From a virus: a stretch of 31,682 bases of DNA. Made by a program: the position numbers and the translations under genes. The first letter of the stretch is position 1. Each line of letters begins with the position of its first letter. Positions 16,074 through 23,428 of the stretch are shown here, piece by piece. The notes under the pieces were generated by a model. It did not search any database and was not told the origin of the DNA. It worked only from the letters and a program-made list of their open reading frames with translations. The stretch covers positions 1 through 31,682 of the IMG/VR virus record IMGVR_UViG_3300038360_000203; one strand, 5' to 3'.

Positions 16074-18052
16074 TATTGGCCTCCTTGTGTCTGCATTTGC
16101 TCACGCTCTTTTAAAGCTGAAACAAAGGTTGTTATTTCCTGTAACTGCTGGCCCTGCTCTTTGGCTTCAGCGGTCATTAATTTGGCGATTGCATCAATCT
16201 TTGAATCAAACCCCTCTATCATGGTTTTAATCCCTTCAAGCTCAAGTTTCTTCATTTCTAACTGCTGTTCAAAGCTCGGCCCTTCCGGTTCTGGTTCTTC
16301 TTCTCCTGGTTCCAGTGTGCGTAATCCAGGAGGAACAAGTTTTTTAGCTCTTTTCAATAGTTCGTCAGACATGGGGATATCAAGCAGGCTCACCACCAGA
16401 TCCGGGGATGCTGCAGCAAGATTCGGCATTAACTCAAGAACCTCTATCAAAGTATTAAGTGCCTCTTCTCTTTGGGTTGTGTATGCAGGCCCTATGGTTG
16501 CCACAACGTCATATTTTCCAATACCGATATCGTTGATATAATCTGAATTGTCTGTTTGAACTAAAAATTCTTCGTCAAACTGTCCTTGCTGCATGATTGG
16601 AGAATCCGGCCTTGCATTGATCGGTACTGTCCTTTCCGTGTCACCCTCACCCCTGATCCTGATAATACGCTCTGAATCGTAAACATGAGGAATGATATCA
16701 ATCAAAACTTTAGCTGAATAAATAAGGGCATATTCAAACATATCTGTATAATTATATCCGGAAATATTGCTTTGCGCTGTCCTGGCAACAATGGCTTTCC
16801 CTGAAATCTCGGAGCTTTCATCCCCTAGGGAAGCCCTGTAAACATTCATTGCAGACATGATATCATGCTCCATGCCTTGTTTAGCTGCAAGCATGGCCGT
16901 TGATACCTGTTGTGCCTGTTCTCTCCTCGGTCCTAATCCCTGAGTTTTAGGATCTGCCTCATAGAATAGATATTTATAATTTCGTGTAGCTGATTGATCC
17001 CATTGTTTCTGATGTTTCCCCATCATGGCAGGAGTCATCAAATAAGGCTCTCTTACTGCCTGTATCTGTTCAGCTTCGGCGCTGGTCCAGTAATTATACA
17101 TCTGCTGTGGTTCTTTGGCGAACCTGACCATGCCACGGGTTTTCTGCACTCCATTGACATTGGTTTCAATTCCAAGCTCAGAAATCAAAGGAAGATATTT
17201 CCCTGGCCAATCGTCAAACGGACCTTCAATTACTTGACTTGCAACCATCTTGCACCATCTGACATTTGGGTGACTGACTTCTTTTTCTTTGATTGATGTT
17301 TCCCCTGGGAGCAATGTCCAAACTGTCATTTCCAGACCATCACGATCAACCCTGTAGGCTGTCTTTGTGCCTTTATCTTTCCACCAGTATTCTGCCACCC
17401 TGACTGAATCTTCCCTTTTCCAATCATTGTATGATTCATCGTCCGGCCAATCATCAACGGGTATGCCTGGATATTCTTTCTTGAAAGTTTCCATGGGAAC
17501 ATCTTCAGAAATAAAAAAGAAGTTTCCGTCTGACCGGTCTATTTTCTTTGCAGCTGGGTCAAATGTCACTGATAAGCTGTTGGGTATCCTGCCTATTTCA
17601 ATATCCTGCTCAAAAGGATCGTCTTCTGAATCAACGATATTAATTCTCCAAAACCCTCGGCCCCCGTTTAAAACACATGAATGAGAAGTATTGTATGCTG
17701 CCCTGGCTGTGGAGTTGTATTCTACGTTCCTGATAATAGAGGCGATTATTTCGGCAATCTTCGGATCCGCTAAACTATCAACTGCTTTGACTTTGATAGA
17801 CGGTTTGAGTTTCCTGAATTCCCCTTCTGTCTGTGCTACCTTCTCAGCGGTCTTGTTCATAACCAGGCATGGACGTGGCGGGTTTGCTCCTTCCCTTATT
17901 TCACGGGTTTTCTTATCCCACTGACACCCTTCGTCATTAATTGCAAAGCGTGTGTCCTGTTCTGCAAGTAAGCGCTCTTTCTTATCAATCTTGCGGGCAG
18001 AGTTAAACCTCAACCTTGCTTGTCTTAAAAGGGCCTCTTTTTTCTTACTCAT
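16073..18052 (-). CDS. Portal protein, P22 gp1 family
   Basis: The 659-residue product (P22 gp1 is 725) shows the portal pattern of this family. It has an N-terminal helical segment with RPCLVMNKTAEKVAQTEGEFRKLKPSIKV (about residues 60-90) and ARAAYNTSHSCVLNGGRGFWRI (about 118-140), the core wing region. A SLSVTFDPAAKKIDRSDGNF stretch follows at about 160-180. A long helical region (about 330-480) corresponds to the stem and crown. The C-terminus is Gln/Glu-rich helix. Twelve copies form the vertex through which DNA enters; it binds terminase during packaging and then the gp4-like protein. SD GGGAG precedes the ATG. It follows the terminase group, the usual order. Confidence 0.85.
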   Translation of the reverse strand: MSKKKEALLRQARLRFNSARKIDKKERLLAEQDTRFAINDEGCQWDKKTREIREGANPPRPCLVMNKTAEKVAQTEGEFRKLKPSIKVKAVDSLADPKIAEIIASIIRNVEYNSTARAAYNTSHSCVLNGGRGFWRINIVDSEDDPFEQDIEIGRIPNSLSVTFDPAAKKIDRSDGNFFFISEDVPMETFKKEYPGIPVDDWPDDESYNDWKREDSVRVAEYWWKDKGTKTAYRVDRDGLEMTVWTLLPGETSIKEKEVSHPNVRWCKMVASQVIEGPFDDWPGKYLPLISELGIETNVNGVQKTRGMVRFAKEPQQMYNYWTSAEAEQIQAVREPYLMTPAMMGKHQKQWDQSATRNYKYLFYEADPKTQGLGPRREQAQQVSTAMLAAKQGMEHDIMSAMNVYRASLGDESSEISGKAIVARTAQSNISGYNYTDMFEYALIYSAKVLIDIIPHVYDSERIIRIRGEGDTERTVPINARPDSPIMQQGQFDEEFLVQTDNSDYINDIGIGKYDVVATIGPAYTTQREEALNTLIEVLELMPNLAAASPDLVVSLLDIPMSDELLKRAKKLVPPGLRTLEPGEEEPEPEGPSFEQQLEMKKLELEGIKTMIEGFDSKIDAIAKLMTAEAKEQGQQLQEITTFVSALKEREQMQTQGGQ

Positions 18053-18054
18053 CG

Positions 18055-18465
18055 TTAATCGCTCCCTTTGATAACTTTCAGTGATCTAAGCCCTGGGATA
18101 TATTCTTTCTCAAACCTTATGTGCATTGTGCGGCCATCGACATTGAACCTGTCACCGTTTCGGATTGTTGCGAATTGTTCAGGCGTGAAGTTTTTTAATG
18201 GCAGGAATGCTGGCAGGTCTTCAAGCTCCATGCAGGAATGCTGGCAGGTCTTCAAGCTCCATGGTTGAATCGTTGAATCAATGGAGTCCATGACTGTTTC
18301 TGATTTACCGTTGCCCTGGGCTATTGTTTTAGGATCACGGCTTATATTCTCAATCGGTTTCATTAAAACCCTGTCAAGCTCATTTTCAAGGCCTATAACC
18401 ATTGTCTTCTCATCGGTCTTTAAAGCTGTCCTGTGGTCAAGGTGTTCCATTATCCCACCATCCAT
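18055..18465 (-). CDS. Hypothetical protein apparently built by an out-of-frame tandem duplication
   Basis: The 136-residue frame contains two copies of a 31-bp repeat read in two different frames: first as WSLKTCQHSC, then as MELEDLPAFLP (about residues 68-88). Because 31 is not a multiple of three, the duplication changes the frame. With a single copy the upstream frame would stop at a TAA right after it, while the downstream part (ending in IPGLRSLKVIKGSD) would begin at its own ATG in the repeat. The visible gene may therefore be a fusion of two overlapping genes, or a frame-restored gene. An alternative start at 18450 (TAATG with the terminase stop) is equally good. Function unknown; it lies between large terminase and portal. 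Confidence 0.55.
   Translation of the reverse strand: MDGGIMEHLDHRTALKTDEKTMVIGLENELDRVLMKPIENISRDPKTIAQGNGKSETVMDSIDSTIQPWSLKTCQHSCMELEDLPAFLPLKNFTPEQFATIRNGDRFNVDGRTMHIRFEKEYIPGLRSLKVIKGSD
18201..18262. repeat. Perfect 31-bp tandem direct repeat (two copies)
   Basis: The unit at 18201-18231 is repeated exactly at 18232-18262, beginning GCAGGAATGCTGG and ending CTTCAAGCTCCAT. The absence of any mismatch suggests a recent duplication. It lies wholly inside a reading frame and shifts it by one base. Confidence 0.95.
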
Positions 18466-19832
18466 CCACCACCTGAGCTGATACCCTGCCCGGGCAATGT
18501 CAAATTAGGTAAAAGGTTTTTCCTGTGATCAGATACGGCGAAAGTCCTGAAAGCATCTGAAGGATGTGTTGCCCAATCATGAACAGGCCTATTCCCAAGC
18601 TTCTTTTTCTTATCGTCATATTCTGCCCTATAATTCTCAAGCCCTGATATGCCATCAAAACAAAGCGTTTCATCAAAATAGCACTGAGCAAGTATATTTC
18701 TCATAGCCGGTATATGAACATTGACAATCATATCCATGTTCCTTGCCCTGGGTACTACCTCAATCGGTTTAATACCAAGAGATTCACCAACCTCTTTTCT
18801 TGACTTGGCAATCTCGCTGTTTGTCATTTCTCTTTGTTCTGCATCGTGCGGCATCCAGTGATTTCCATAATTGTACTCTGCCCGGTGTTCTGATCCTTCC
18901 TTCTGGCCTTTCATGACCTTTGCGTAGTGTTCAAGCCCGTATCCGGTGCCTTCGTAATAATCAATGAAATTATAAGTCTGACCTACCGGCTGCATGAACC
19001 AGATAGACATGGAGTCATCAACTCCAAGATCCCAAAACGTATCGACTTCAATACCGGTCCTGTGTGGAATCCTTGTGATCCTTCCTTTTTTCCGGGCATC
19101 CTCGATCTGCTGTGCAAGGTATGCTCCCAGGGTGGCCCCGGAGAAAGAACATAAATATTCCTGGTTGAACATGGCTTCCCCAAGTTCTTTGCCAAAAATT
19201 TTAATATACTCGCTCTTGATGTTCTTAAGCTGCCTGATGGTGAAAACGTCCGTCATTTCAGCCGTTGTCTTTTGGGAGAACCAACCTTCAGTTTTCAAGC
19301 CGTGCTCATAAGTAGTCTTGCCGTGGTTGTTGCCCCGGGAAGTGTAGATGAAGATTGCAAAACCGTTGTTTTCTTCCAGGATCGGTGCCAGGTATGCCCA
19401 GGCCATTGGGTTCGATATAGCCCATTCACTGAGAACAATACCAACAGGAGGAGCGCCAACAATCGAATTATAATTATCTGATCCAACCACCTGCCAGGAT
19501 GAACCATTCCGAAATTCAATATACATTTCCTGGTTAAGCGTTTTAGATCTCATTGCCTGCGGAAAGGCTTCATCAATTCTTTTCAAGCCGGTCCGGGGAT
19601 TGATTGCGTTCCAGATTGCTTTTCTGCCCTGCCCGTATTCTGGCAGCATATGCCAGTAATTACCCACTTTCTTTTGAGATTCTTTAGCTGTGAAATGTAA
19701 CGCTACATCGTCTTTTCCCCACCGTCTATGAGCTACTTCAACAGCTCTCCGGCCACCTTTTTCAAGATAAGACCAAAGCTCCATCTGATCCGGCCGGGGA
19801 TGCCAGTCGTTATTGGGTAAGGTTATTTTCAA
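18450..19832 (-). CDS. terL: Terminase large subunit
   Basis: The ATPase and nuclease that pumps DNA through the portal. From the chosen start the Walker A region is HRRWGKDD (residues 35-42), with Asp where Thr/Ser is normal; a related HRRAGKDE form occurs in some environmental terminases. Walker B is GIVLSE (131-136). The nuclease half shows DTFWDLGVDDS and, near the C-terminus, HDWATHPSDAFRTFA. I set the start at the TTG at 19832, whose TTGA overlaps the stop of the upstream gene and which has AGGA eight bases ahead. The frame is open to an ATG at 19919, but that would add a Cys-rich, non-conserved 29-residue extension inside another gene. Length 460 residues, against 499 in P22 gp2. Confidence 0.87.
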   Translation of the reverse strand: MKITLPNNDWHPRPDQMELWSYLEKGGRRAVEVAHRRWGKDDVALHFTAKESQKKVGNYWHMLPEYGQGRKAIWNAINPRTGLKRIDEAFPQAMRSKTLNQEMYIEFRNGSSWQVVGSDNYNSIVGAPPVGIVLSEWAISNPMAWAYLAPILEENNGFAIFIYTSRGNNHGKTTYEHGLKTEGWFSQKTTAEMTDVFTIRQLKNIKSEYIKIFGKELGEAMFNQEYLCSFSGATLGAYLAQQIEDARKKGRITRIPHRTGIEVDTFWDLGVDDSMSIWFMQPVGQTYNFIDYYEGTGYGLEHYAKVMKGQKEGSEHRAEYNYGNHWMPHDAEQREMTNSEIAKSRKEVGESLGIKPIEVVPRARNMDMIVNVHIPAMRNILAQCYFDETLCFDGISGLENYRAEYDDKKKKLGNRPVHDWATHPSDAFRTFAVSDHRKNLLPNLTLPGQGISSGGGWMVG

Positions 19833-20176
19833 TCGTTTCGTCCTGTCAAAACAATCAGATCCGGTGTGCCGGCACTTGCCTTGGCATAGAAAACAACTCC
19901 GTCCGTGAACTGAGCGCAATCATCCGAAAAGATAGCGTCAGCCGGGACCAGGCCGTTAACCGTTCCCGCTGCCGTGTTGGAAATGTACCAGCTCGTACCG
20001 TCTTCAGTCCATGCCGTGATCGGCAAACACTCATTTCCCACGCTTGCCGGGATTGTAACTGCGGTATAAGTTGAAGCGTTCAAGGCTGTTTTGTCCGGGA
20101 TCTTGATTACAGCATACACAGAAGATGCCAAAATAATAATAATCAAATTTGTTAATAAAAATTTTTTAATAGTCAT
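19829..20176 (-). CDS. Small signal-peptide protein between the terminase genes
   Basis: The 115-residue product starts with a strong secretory signal (MTIKKFLLTN, then LIIIILASSVYA). The mature part is beta-rich with ALNASTYTAVTIPASVG, WYISNTAAGTVNGLVPADA and YAKASAGTPDLIVLTGR. It resembles small phage beta-sandwich proteins found next to head and tail genes (often called head fibre or decoration), where the pattern S.YTA.TIP.SVG recurs. Start and stop form ATGA and TTGA overlaps with small and large terminase, so it belongs to the packaging operon. A secreted product here is unusual; it may be displayed on the virion or in the periplasm. Confidence 0.55.
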   Translation of the reverse strand: MTIKKFLLTNLIIIILASSVYAVIKIPDKTALNASTYTAVTIPASVGNECLPITAWTEDGTSWYISNTAAGTVNGLVPADAIFSDDCAQFTDGVVFYAKASAGTPDLIVLTGRND

Positions 20177-20574
20177 GTTTCTTCCTCTTCACAAAAGTTT
20201 ACAAGCTCGATAGTCAATGATCCATGATGCTCTTTGACTTCCTTTACTTTGCCTTCCGTCCTGTCCAAAAACTCTTTGATTGCTGTTACATTTCCGTTTT
20301 TCCCTTCTTTGTGTAGGGTTTGATACAATTCTTTTCTTTGAGGCGTTGACTGTTCTTTGATGGTTTCCAGGGCTTCAGCTTCAATCGCTGTTAGGTCTTG
20401 CGGGGATAGTGTGCGGTAGATTTGATTTGGATTTTTGTATCCGAGGATGGTGGTGGAATACTCTTGACGTTTTGGCCAGTCATTATCAAAGTCTGTTAGA
20501 AACGATAAAATCTTGGCTTTGTTCCTTTCTCCTGCTGGTCCAAGCTTTTCATCGCCGTTTTCTAACCTTGCCAT
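20173..20574 (-). CDS. terS: Terminase small subunit (putative)
   Basis: The product (133 residues from the chosen start) is mostly helical. Its C-terminal part LHKEGKNGNVTAIKEFLDRTEGKVKEV (about residues 95-120) fits the small-terminase pattern (A..G...A...LLDR.EGK), and the gene lies just ahead of the packaging genes. A central segment, ILGYKNPNQIYRTLSPQDLTAIE, could contain the DNA-binding helices. I start at the ATG at 20574 because GAGG lies six bases before it; the GTG at 20586 that extends the frame by four codons has no such site. It would recognise the packaging start on the phage DNA and recruit the large subunit. Confidence 0.7.
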   Translation of the reverse strand: MARLENGDEKLGPAGERNKAKILSFLTDFDNDWPKRQEYSTTILGYKNPNQIYRTLSPQDLTAIEAEALETIKEQSTPQRKELYQTLHKEGKNGNVTAIKEFLDRTEGKVKEVKEHHGSLTIELVNFCEEEET

Positions 20575-20611
20575 TTCAAGCCTCACATAAAATATTTGCT
20601 ACGAATGGCCT

Positions 20612-20641
20612 ATTATTTCAAAGGGTTTTAGGTAATGGCAA
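20612..20641 (-). promoter_or_regulatory. Candidate late promoter for the terminase operon
   Basis: On the minus strand TTGCCA (five of six to the -35 consensus) is followed after 18 bases by AATAAT (five of six to the -10). The -35 lies within the palindrome ATGGCA-AGAAA-TGCCAT (20635-20651), a possible operator or activator site. The transcript would start about 30 bases ahead of the small terminase ATG, in the only gap of this size near the packaging genes. Confidence 0.45.
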
Positions 20642-20648
20642 GAAATGC

Positions 20649-20676
20649 CATGCTCAGTTTTGAAATTCTGAGCATG
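20649..20676 (-). terminator. Hairpin at the end of the Cys-rich gene
   Basis: A perfect nine-base inverted repeat (CATGCTCAG / CTGAGCATG) with a ten-base loop covers the stop codon of the upstream gene. No clear U-tract follows on the minus strand, so it may be a weak terminator, an RNA stabilising stem or part of the regulatory region with the adjacent palindrome and promoter. Confidence 0.35.
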
Positions 20677-20944
20677 AAAGTTTTAAATCAGCTTTTGGGG
20701 CCTTCTTCATAAATTGTTCGATGACATACCCAATAATCCCGCACTTAGGACATTTAAGTGGAATTTTTCGGCACTCATTGGAATATTTTTCAGACGGCTG
20801 CCGGAGAAGTTTTCTGCTACAACGATAGCAAAATTTTTTCGGGTCCGTTGTCGGATCGACAAAAAGACTGAACTCCGGTAAACATTTATCTGGATAACAT
20901 CCGTCTGATTTTCCGGTTCTTGCGCATTCTGAACAATTATTCAT
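20654..20944 (-). CDS. Small Cys-rich zinc-ribbon-like protein
   Basis: The 96-residue product contains ten Cys. CSEC and CYPDKC lie near the N-terminus, FCYRCSRK is near residue 40, and PLKCPKCGIIGY near residue 65 is a typical zinc-knuckle CxxC. These pairs suggest one or two zinc ribbons. Such small proteins in phage early regions are often of unknown role. An SD (AAAGGG) precedes the ATG. It lies just ahead of the candidate late promoter, at the end of the early region. Its TGA falls in a strong inverted repeat. Confidence 0.55.
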   Translation of the reverse strand: MNNCSECARTGKSDGCYPDKCLPEFSLFVDPTTDPKKFCYRCSRKLLRQPSEKYSNECRKIPLKCPKCGIIGYVIEQFMKKAPKADLKLSCSEFQN

Positions 20945-20965
20945 TTATCCCTTTCTCCAAAAAAA

Positions 20966-21682
20966 TTATATGCCGATTGATTCACAAAAAAGACCGCATT
21001 CGTCAACGATAGGCGGTTTATGGAGACCCCTTTCAGGCTCAAGCTCGTCTAAATAAACCCCTTTTATACAAGTAGCTTTAATTATTCTTTCCATCTTTGC
21101 CCTTGAATTGAAAACGCTTGGGAAGTCTTTTCTTATATGATTCCAATAACCCATGCCGCCCTTTACACAACCAATACAATTATTATTGTGGTATCCAAGA
21201 TCGTACATTTTTGGCCTTTTTATTCCGCTTGCCTTTAATATTTCATGCGCTTGTTTTTTTGGTATTTTCTTTTCGATCAATGGGCAGATATGCTCTTGGT
21301 CGGGCATTGTATTAAAAAGCCTATCGAGTCTTTCTTGTTCCTCGGAATCCATGCCCCAAACATATTTTAATAGTTCTGTTTGTTGTGTCTCCCAGTCTTT
21401 ACGAACTTGTTTTTTTAAAAATTTTGTGCAAGCTGCGCCCGTTGGCCCGTTAATATACCCACGCCCCCCTGAAGAAAAGCAAGCGTTTTCAACAGTCTTA
21501 TAATCGGATTGTAGTATGGTTATGGATTTCCCAAACCAAACCTCACAATCTTTGACAAAACGCATTGTGTCCTGGTGTTGGTCTTCTATATGTGTGTATA
21601 TAATCTCATCAATTTCAGGTATATATAATTTTGTTGCAACCGCACTTGAGGCACCTGCGCTAAACCATGCTATTGTTTTCAT
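20966..21682 (-). CDS. PP-loop ATPase, PAPS-reductase-like phage protein
   Basis: Residues 5-16 (AWFSAGASSAVA) form the PP-loop that binds ATP phosphates. The C-terminal part has GYHNNNCIGCVKGGMGYWNHIRKDFPSVF (about residues 163-191), a signature of a phage-borne branch of the phosphoadenosine phosphosulfate reductase / nucleotide alpha-hydrolase family, and PTGAACTKFLKKQVR (about 80-94). Length 238 is normal for this branch. These enzymes adenylate or act on a nucleotide-activated substrate; in phages the substrate is unknown, and involvement in nucleic-acid sulfur or base modification has been proposed for related proteins such as DndC. It neighbours a DNA methyltransferase, which makes DNA modification plausible but unproven. 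Confidence 0.75.
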   Translation of the reverse strand: MKTIAWFSAGASSAVATKLYIPEIDEIIYTHIEDQHQDTMRFVKDCEVWFGKSITILQSDYKTVENACFSSGGRGYINGPTGAACTKFLKKQVRKDWETQQTELLKYVWGMDSEEQERLDRLFNTMPDQEHICPLIEKKIPKKQAHEILKASGIKRPKMYDLGYHNNNCIGCVKGGMGYWNHIRKDFPSVFNSRAKMERIIKATCIKGVYLDELEPERGLHKPPIVDECGLFCESIGI

Positions 21683-21743
21683 CTTGTCCTTTTCAATCAG
21701 CGGTTCATCCGCTGAATGTAGTTAATTAGCCTGGCTCGCCCAG

Positions 21744-21803
21744 AGCTAACGATTTAGCTCACTGGCACAGCGGTATCGTGTCCAGTGCAGCGCCTTGTTA
21801 TGT
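21744..21803 (-). other. attC-like site (integron cassette recombination site)
   Basis: In minus-strand orientation, over 60 bp, the order is: an R''-like box ACATAAC, a short spacer, GCTGCACTGG, a 16-base variable tip, CCAGTGAGC, a spacer and an R'-like box GTTAGCT. The two inner arms pair over nine bases with one extrahelical G in the first arm, as in integron attC sites. The boxes match the RYYYAAC and GTTRRRY consensus at six of seven positions each. The methyltransferase stop codon lies inside it, the usual relation between a cassette gene and its attC. Confidence 0.5.
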
Positions 21804-22377
21804 GACGCATTATGTATTCGCCCAATTCTGGCAAAATACAATTTCTTAAAACCTGCCGCTTGTTTTTGACCTTGGATTGTGCCACGACTTCATACCCGTC
21901 AAAATCTGATATTTTATTCTTGCTTCTTATTTTTGCCGGCTTAAAATCCATATGAGGCACAGTATCGCTTGACCAAAATAAATGACGATGCAGAATGAAT
22001 GACGGGTCAACCAAAGGCTTATAGTAAGGCTTTGTATTTTCAACGACCCATTGCCCCTTGAAATATGTTTTCAAGAAAATGATCTGTGAGTAAAGCGACA
22101 TATCCGGCATTATTGGGTCAAAGCCTTTTCCAATAACCCCGACATTGTGCCGATATTGTCCGTGACTTGGGCATGGTGGTGAAGCCCATATAAAATCATA
22201 TTCGGCATAGTGTTTTTCGAGATAATCCAGAGCATCACCGACAACAACCGTATCATCATGGTAAATAGCCTGATAGACTTCCGCTATATCAGGATCAATC
22301 TCAACAGCGGTCACTTGATGGCCTGACCATAGTTTACGATTCCCGCCAATACCGGCATATAAATTCAAAACTTTCAT
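21754..22377 (-). CDS. C5 cytosine DNA methyltransferase-like protein
   Basis: The product starts MKVLNLYAGIGGNRKLW (motif I, SAM binding), with AVEIDPD as motif II and WASPPCPSHGQ (about residues 66-76) holding the catalytic PC of motif IV. VVENTKPYYKP (motif VI, Glu-Asn) follows. At 207 residues it is shorter than free-standing restriction methyltransferases and matches a small phage family with a reduced target-recognition part. I choose the ATG at 22377 (AAGGA ahead) over an upstream in-frame ATG. The conserved end is RNCILPELGEYIM; the last 17 residues (RHITRRCTGHDTAVPVS) are encoded by the attC-like site and look unrelated to the enzyme. It probably protects phage DNA from host nucleases. 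Confidence 0.8.
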   Translation of the reverse strand: MKVLNLYAGIGGNRKLWSGHQVTAVEIDPDIAEVYQAIYHDDTVVVGDALDYLEKHYAEYDFIWASPPCPSHGQYRHNVGVIGKGFDPIMPDMSLYSQIIFLKTYFKGQWVVENTKPYYKPLVDPSFILHRHLFWSSDTVPHMDFKPAKIRSKNKISDFDGYEVVAQSKVKNKRQVLRNCILPELGEYIMRHITRRCTGHDTAVPVS

Positions 22378-22412
22378 AAATTCCTTTCCAATTAGACACA
22401 TAATAATGCAAT

Positions 22413-22586
22413 TCAGCGGCCCACACTGTAATGAAAGCCACATTTAGTACAGACTAAACCCTTACCGCCTGGTGCTGTGACCATGTAATGATTGCAAGGG
22501 TCCGTTGCAATTGCCTGATTACTCGGCCCTTTGCCAATTACAAACCCGATAATTGCACCCGATATAAAAATTAAAATATATTCCAT
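22413..22586 (-). CDS. Small membrane-anchored zinc-binding-type protein, 57 residues
   Basis: The product has one N-terminal transmembrane helix (MEYILIFISGAIIGFVIGKG) and a short soluble tail with CNHYM, VCTKCGFHYS. The Cys and His spacing (C..H, then C..C...H) suggests one zinc site. SD AAAGGA lies seven bases before the ATG. The neighbouring genes are spaced by short gaps and follow the same strand. It is below the length usually listed but has good coding character. The role is unknown; membrane-anchored zinc ribbons may act as small adaptors. Confidence 0.55.
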   Translation of the reverse strand: MEYILIFISGAIIGFVIGKGPSNQAIATDPCNHYMVTAPGGKGLVCTKCGFHYSVGR

Positions 22587-22670
22587 TTGTCATTCCTTTG
22601 GTCCGAGTAATAAGGTGTTATACTGATCTGTATATCTTGTAATTTGTAATGTTATCCAGACACGGCCCCA

Positions 22671-22823
22671 TTATTTCCGGTAACTATCCCCATTAAACGT
22701 AATTGAAAATCCATTCCCATCTTTCAGCCGGTCAATGGTCCTTAAATCTAAAAAGCCATCTTCCACCGGGTCCTTGGAATTGGATATCAAGACGGTTGGC
22801 CGCACCTCATTGTATCGCCCCAT
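22671..22823 (-). CDS. Small hypothetical protein, 50 residues, with in-frame downstream extension
   Basis: The ATG at 22823 lies within the end of the helicase-loader-like gene (37-base overlap) and has GGAG ahead. The product reads MGRYNEVRPTVLIS, DPVEDGFLDLRTIDRLKDG, FSITFNGDSYRK, a compact beta-alpha pattern with good coding character. After its TAA the same frame stays open for another 26 codons to 22590 (beginning WGRVWITLQITRYTDQY), which also looks coding. The gene may therefore have been 76 residues and be cut by a nonsense mutation, or be read through. I recognise no family. Confidence 0.45.
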   Translation of the reverse strand: MGRYNEVRPTVLISNSKDPVEDGFLDLRTIDRLKDGNGFSITFNGDSYRK

Positions 22824-23428
22824 GGGAATTCGTCTCCATAATTTATCCCAATAAGTTCACAATCAGGGTACACCAAGCTAATAATAGCCCCTGAACAATG
22901 CCCGTCTAAATCTGCTGATTTGATAAGCCTTTTTAAATTATCAGCTGGTATCATCCCTGCTTTTTCGGCTATATCAATCAGCGGCACCGGCATTTCTTCG
23001 AGTTCAGTAAAGGCCTCAACAAAATCACGCCTGAACCATTTCAAATCTTTCTCGTCCATATTCCCAAGCTGATAAAATGACCACCTGTTTTCCATAAGAT
23101 ATCTTGTGGATGGATTTTTAAACCGATGTTCACAAGCTCTGCCATAGTATTTGAAATATTTCAAAATAATATCACACTGAAATTGGGCTTGTGTCTTGAT
23201 TGGGTTTTCCTCAATGGATTCAACAAGCTCAGACGTTGACGGGATGGCTGGCCAGTTCCTTCGCCTGTGATGGATTAATTTATCCGTGGCTGCTGAAACT
23301 TGTTCAATGCTGTATTTTTTCAATGCTTCAAACTTAACAGAAAGCTGTTCTTTAGAAATCTTTACGCCTGCGTCATTGGCAAAAAGCCATAGCAACCGCA
23401 TAAATTCTTCTTTGTCTTTAATTTCCAT
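22787..23428 (-). CDS. Helicase-loader-like replication protein
   Basis: The 213-residue product has the general form of phage helicase loaders (the G39P-like group). EFMRLLWLFANDAGVKISKEQLSVKFEALKKYSIEQV sits near the N-terminus, ATDKLIHHRRRNWPAIPSTSELVESI near residue 70, and the C-terminus is helical. Such domains bind the replicative helicase and deliver it to the initiator. I start at the ATG at 23428 (AGGAG seven bases ahead), so that it overlaps the preceding gene by 11 bases, rather than using the upstream ATG of the frame. It follows a winged-helix initiator-like gene, the usual initiator-loader pair. No AAA+ motif is present, so it is not DnaC-like. Confidence 0.5.
   Translation of the reverse strand: MEIKDKEEFMRLLWLFANDAGVKISKEQLSVKFEALKKYSIEQVSAATDKLIHHRRRNWPAIPSTSELVESIEENPIKTQAQFQCDIILKYFKYYGRACEHRFKNPSTRYLMENRWSFYQLGNMDEKDLKWFRRDFVEAFTELEEMPVPLIDIAEKAGMIPADNLKRLIKSADLDGHCSGAIISLVYPDCELIGINYGDEFPWGDTMRCGQPS

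Noticed and set aside
18201-18262. The 31-bp direct repeat as a CRISPR or att element
   Set aside because: There are only two adjacent copies, no spacer, and both are inside a coding frame; a tandem duplication explains it.
19833-19919. N-terminal extension of the large terminase (29 Cys-rich residues)
   Set aside because: It lies inside the small signal-peptide gene; a TTG start with a ribosome site and TTGA overlap is more consistent.
22377-22412. A second attC-like site ahead of the methyltransferase (ATTATGTGTC)
   Set aside because: The pairing partner and inner arms are missing, and the DNA is the end of a small zinc-binding gene.
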